Assembly (NCBI GenBank): GCA_016293535.1
Contig: JAEDEB010000034.1
Span: 1 to 22,513 of the forward strand
DNA from: Bacteroidales bacterium
GTDB lineage: Bacteria > Bacteroidota > Bacteroidia > Bacteroidales > UBA932
Length of the DNA stretch: 22,513 nt
Direction of reading: 5' to 3'
Part shown: piece by piece, positions 21,198 through 22,513 of the stretch
Numbering within the stretch: position 1 is the stretch's first letter
How the letters are laid out: each line of letters opens with the position of its first letter
The notes under the pieces: generated by a model
Told to the model about the DNA's origin: nothing
Databases searched by the model: none
What the model saw: the letters and a program-made list of their open reading frames with translations, nothing else
Made by a program: the position numbers and the translations under genes

Positions 21198-21974
21198 TCA
21201 GCCTTCATCGCACCAGTCTATCTCGGAGCGAAGTACGAACCAATCTCCTTTCTTTACAGAGATGTAATTGCCTAGGGCTCCGTTCACTATATACTCCTTC
21301 AGGTTATCTCCCGGTTTCTGAGGGTCGTCATATACCGGGCCTTCATCGTTCAGGACCTTTGCGGCATCAAGCAGCGGGAGACGGTCAAGACCATTGCGGT
21401 CCATGTAATGGTCGAGACACCTGACAACATCATATTCGATGGTGGAGAGCCTGCGGCACAGTTCATGGGCCTGCTCAAGGGAGAACTCGTAACCTGCATC
21501 GTTGCTAAGGCAGAAGTTCTTCCGGTACATATCGTCAAGCGAGAGCCCGTTATAGCTACTCTCGGCATCATGGCACTCGAATGTCCCTGCCATGAAGTCG
21601 CACTCAACCTCACCCTCGTCGGTTTCGAAGTGGTATTCGAATTCGTTGACAGGATACTTGAACGGGTCCACATCGTATGTCGGCGGAAGGGTCCTTCTCT
21701 CGCGGAGGATGTTGTTCACCATGGCGTGAGCTTCAGGATCGAAGGTGTCCACATTGTCCATCCACCGGCGAAGGATCTGCTCGAAGGAAACCTTCTCCGG
21801 GATGGGGTACCCCTCGGAATCCTTGGTTCTGGACTGCAGAAATCCGTAGACATCCCTGTACAGTTTCAGTTCATCGATGATGTCAACTGGCAGCTGTATT
21901 GCCTTGAAGACGGTTGCACGGCCATTACCTTTCTTGCCCCTCTTCTTTGTCAAGAAATTGAAATTGTTTCCCAT
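21198..21974 (-). CDS. Hypothetical protein with putative N-terminal RHH-like DNA-binding region
   Basis: From the ATG at 21972-21974 the protein has 258 residues. Lys/Gly-rich residues 5-20 precede ATVFKAIQLPVDIIDELKLY and KVSFEQILRRWMDNV, a strand-helix-helix order like RHH proteins. The rest is acidic (FHFETDEGEVECD-like segments near 110-125), with a second helical region near 165-200 and a C-terminus ending RSEIDWCDEG; I do not recognise a family. The promoter -7 element (21999-22006) is flanked by an inverted repeat, consistent with autoregulation. A TTG at 21999-22001 is in frame but lies within the -7 element. It heads an operon with the phosphatidyltransferase. Confidence 0.65.
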   Translation of the reverse strand: MGNNFNFLTKKRGKKGNGRATVFKAIQLPVDIIDELKLYRDVYGFLQSRTKDSEGYPIPEKVSFEQILRRWMDNVDTFDPEAHAMVNNILRERRTLPPTYDVDPFKYPVNEFEYHFETDEGEVECDFMAGTFECHDAESSYNGLSLDDMYRKNFCLSNDAGYEFSLEQAHELCRRLSTIEYDVVRCLDHYMDRNGLDRLPLLDAAKVLNDEGPVYDDPQKPGDNLKEYIVNGALGNYISVKKGDWFVLRSEIDWCDEG

Positions 21975-21981
21975 AATGATA

Positions 21982-22035
21982 GTGTATAATACTCTATGCA
22001 AATATAGGAAAATTTCTTAACTTAGAGTAATACAC
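21982..22035. promoter_or_regulatory. Promoter with flanking inverted repeat for the 21198-21974 gene
   Basis: GTGTATAATACTCTA (21982-21996) and TAGAGTAATACAC (22023-22035) are inverted copies differing by a 2-bp insertion. Between them the minus strand has TATATTTG (21999-22006), a perfect -7 element. A protein bound to both arms would enclose the promoter. Confidence 0.6.
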
Positions 22036-22056
22036 ACTAAAAATTCATGGAGTTTT

Positions 22057-22383
22057 CTATTCAAGCTCGCCTTCGTTATTTAGCATTTCATCCGTGTCCA
22101 TAATGTCGACCACAGTGTCCTCCTCTTCATTGAAAAGGAGAATGACACAATCGAACATGCCGTCATCATCCGGGTCTCCGTAGGCACCGATTCCCCATCT
22201 CTTTCCTTCATGCTCCTGGTCCGCCTCATTGATTGTGTCATCCACGAGGTAGTAGGTTTCTCCTTCGAAATCATAGGTGTCCCAATAGAAGTCATCAATT
22301 ATAGGGAAGGCTACAGTAGGATAGTAGTCAAATTCGATGAAGTCAACTAGAAATACAACAAAACTGTATAATATATTATACAA
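22057..22383 (-). CDS. Hypothetical acidic protein (108 aa)
   Basis: Unrecognised, strongly acidic and rich in Tyr/Phe/Trp in the first half (FYWDTYDFEGETYYLVDDTI near 32-51), with EGKRWGIGAYGDPDDDGM near 59-76 and an acidic end (NNEGELE). No ATG occurs until about residue 75, so translation must begin at a non-ATG codon; TTG at 22381-22383 is the most upstream and overlaps a palindrome. The start is therefore uncertain. The 22-56 segment lies between this gene and the next on the same strand and contains no promoter I can define. Acidic small proteins next to DNA-binding genes can be DNA mimics or antitoxins, but nothing here shows that. Confidence 0.5.
   Translation of the reverse strand: MYNILYSFVVFLVDFIEFDYYPTVAFPIIDDFYWDTYDFEGETYYLVDDTINEADQEHEGKRWGIGAYGDPDDDGMFDCVILLFNEEEDTVVDIMDTDEMLNNEGELE
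22366..22381. promoter_or_regulatory. 16-bp perfect palindrome
   Basis: GTATAATATATTATAC is its own reverse complement and overlaps the presumed start of the acidic protein gene. It shares GTATAATA with the inverted repeat arm at 21982-21996, so one regulator could bind both. Confidence 0.5.
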
Positions 22384-22513
22384 TTATTAATTCAATGATT
22401 CGTTAATTATTTAACAATTATATAATTTTCAATTACTTACGCATACAATAGCCCGTTTCCGGGTAGCTTTACAGCACCTCGCAGACGGCATAGAACAAAG
22501 CCGAAAAAAGTGT
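22384..22513. other. Right-end non-coding stretch, no gene identified
   Basis: The first 50 bp are A+T-rich. The last 75 bp are of mixed composition and contain a small hairpin (CCCG TTTC CGGG, 22452-22463). On the minus strand frames of about 25 codons run to the window edge; none starts or ends in a way I can support as a gene. Joining the right edge to the left edge would keep the frame of the partial gene at 1-367 open to a TAA at 22437-22439. Confidence 0.4.

Overview
The window looks like the backbone of a mobilizable plasmid (or plasmid-derived element) from a member of the Bacteroidales. The evidence for the host is: -7 elements of the Bacteroides type (TAnnTTTG) at several gene starts, A-rich leaders in place of Shine-Dalgarno sites, a Rep_3 initiator paired with a DnaC-like ATPase, a TOPRIM primase with a DUF3945-like partner, and a Bacteroides-style mob operon. 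No genus can be named from the sequence alone. There are no type IV secretion channel genes, so transfer would need a helper element.

Layout. 1-2477 (minus strand): a partial nuclease-like gene, a DnaC-like ATPase and the Rep_3 initiator. 2478-3118: gene-free, A+T-rich probable origin region with copies of a 20-bp partial palindrome (ATTAAA-N8-TTTAAT) that also overlap the rep start and precede the leftmost gene. 3119-4263 (minus): a ribbon-helix-helix (RHH) protein and ParA, a probable type Ib partition pair, closed by a terminator. 4264-6105: A+T-rich, without a convincing intact gene; it carries most of the 15 exact copies of the palindrome GTTAWTAAC, a candidate centromere, interrupted by an amidohydrolase pseudogene. 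6106-6498: one unknown gene. 6495-8714 (minus): a tandem HTH regulator, an HNH protein and a fucose-isomerase-like protein. 8911-14117 (plus): primase, DUF3945-like protein, a large SLOG/ADP-ribosylglycohydrolase/WG-repeat fusion and a small membrane protein. 14133-19083 (minus): mob operon with coupling protein, two unknowns, MOBP-type relaxase, SSB and an accessory protein. 19084-19386: control region with a candidate oriT hairpin, facing promoters and ten TAT triplets at exact 9-bp spacing. 19387-20559 (plus): RHH-like protein and a Sel1/O-acetyltransferase fusion. 20666-22383 (minus): CDP-alcohol phosphatidyltransferase, a putative RHH-like protein and a short acidic protein.

How it fits together. 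Rep, DnaC and perhaps the primase run replication; ParA and its RHH partner probably act on the GTTAWTAAC sites; the mob operon acts at 19145-19186. Several regulatory proteins sit beside distinct repeat families, so the element seems to carry several separate short-repeat DNA-binding circuits. The most interesting signals are these repeat arrays, with spacings of 16, 33, 49 and 66 bp in one family and a strict 9-bp period in another, and the multidomain SLOG-ARH-WG protein whose metal-binding motifs are altered. Protein family calls come from reading motifs by eye; no database search was run.
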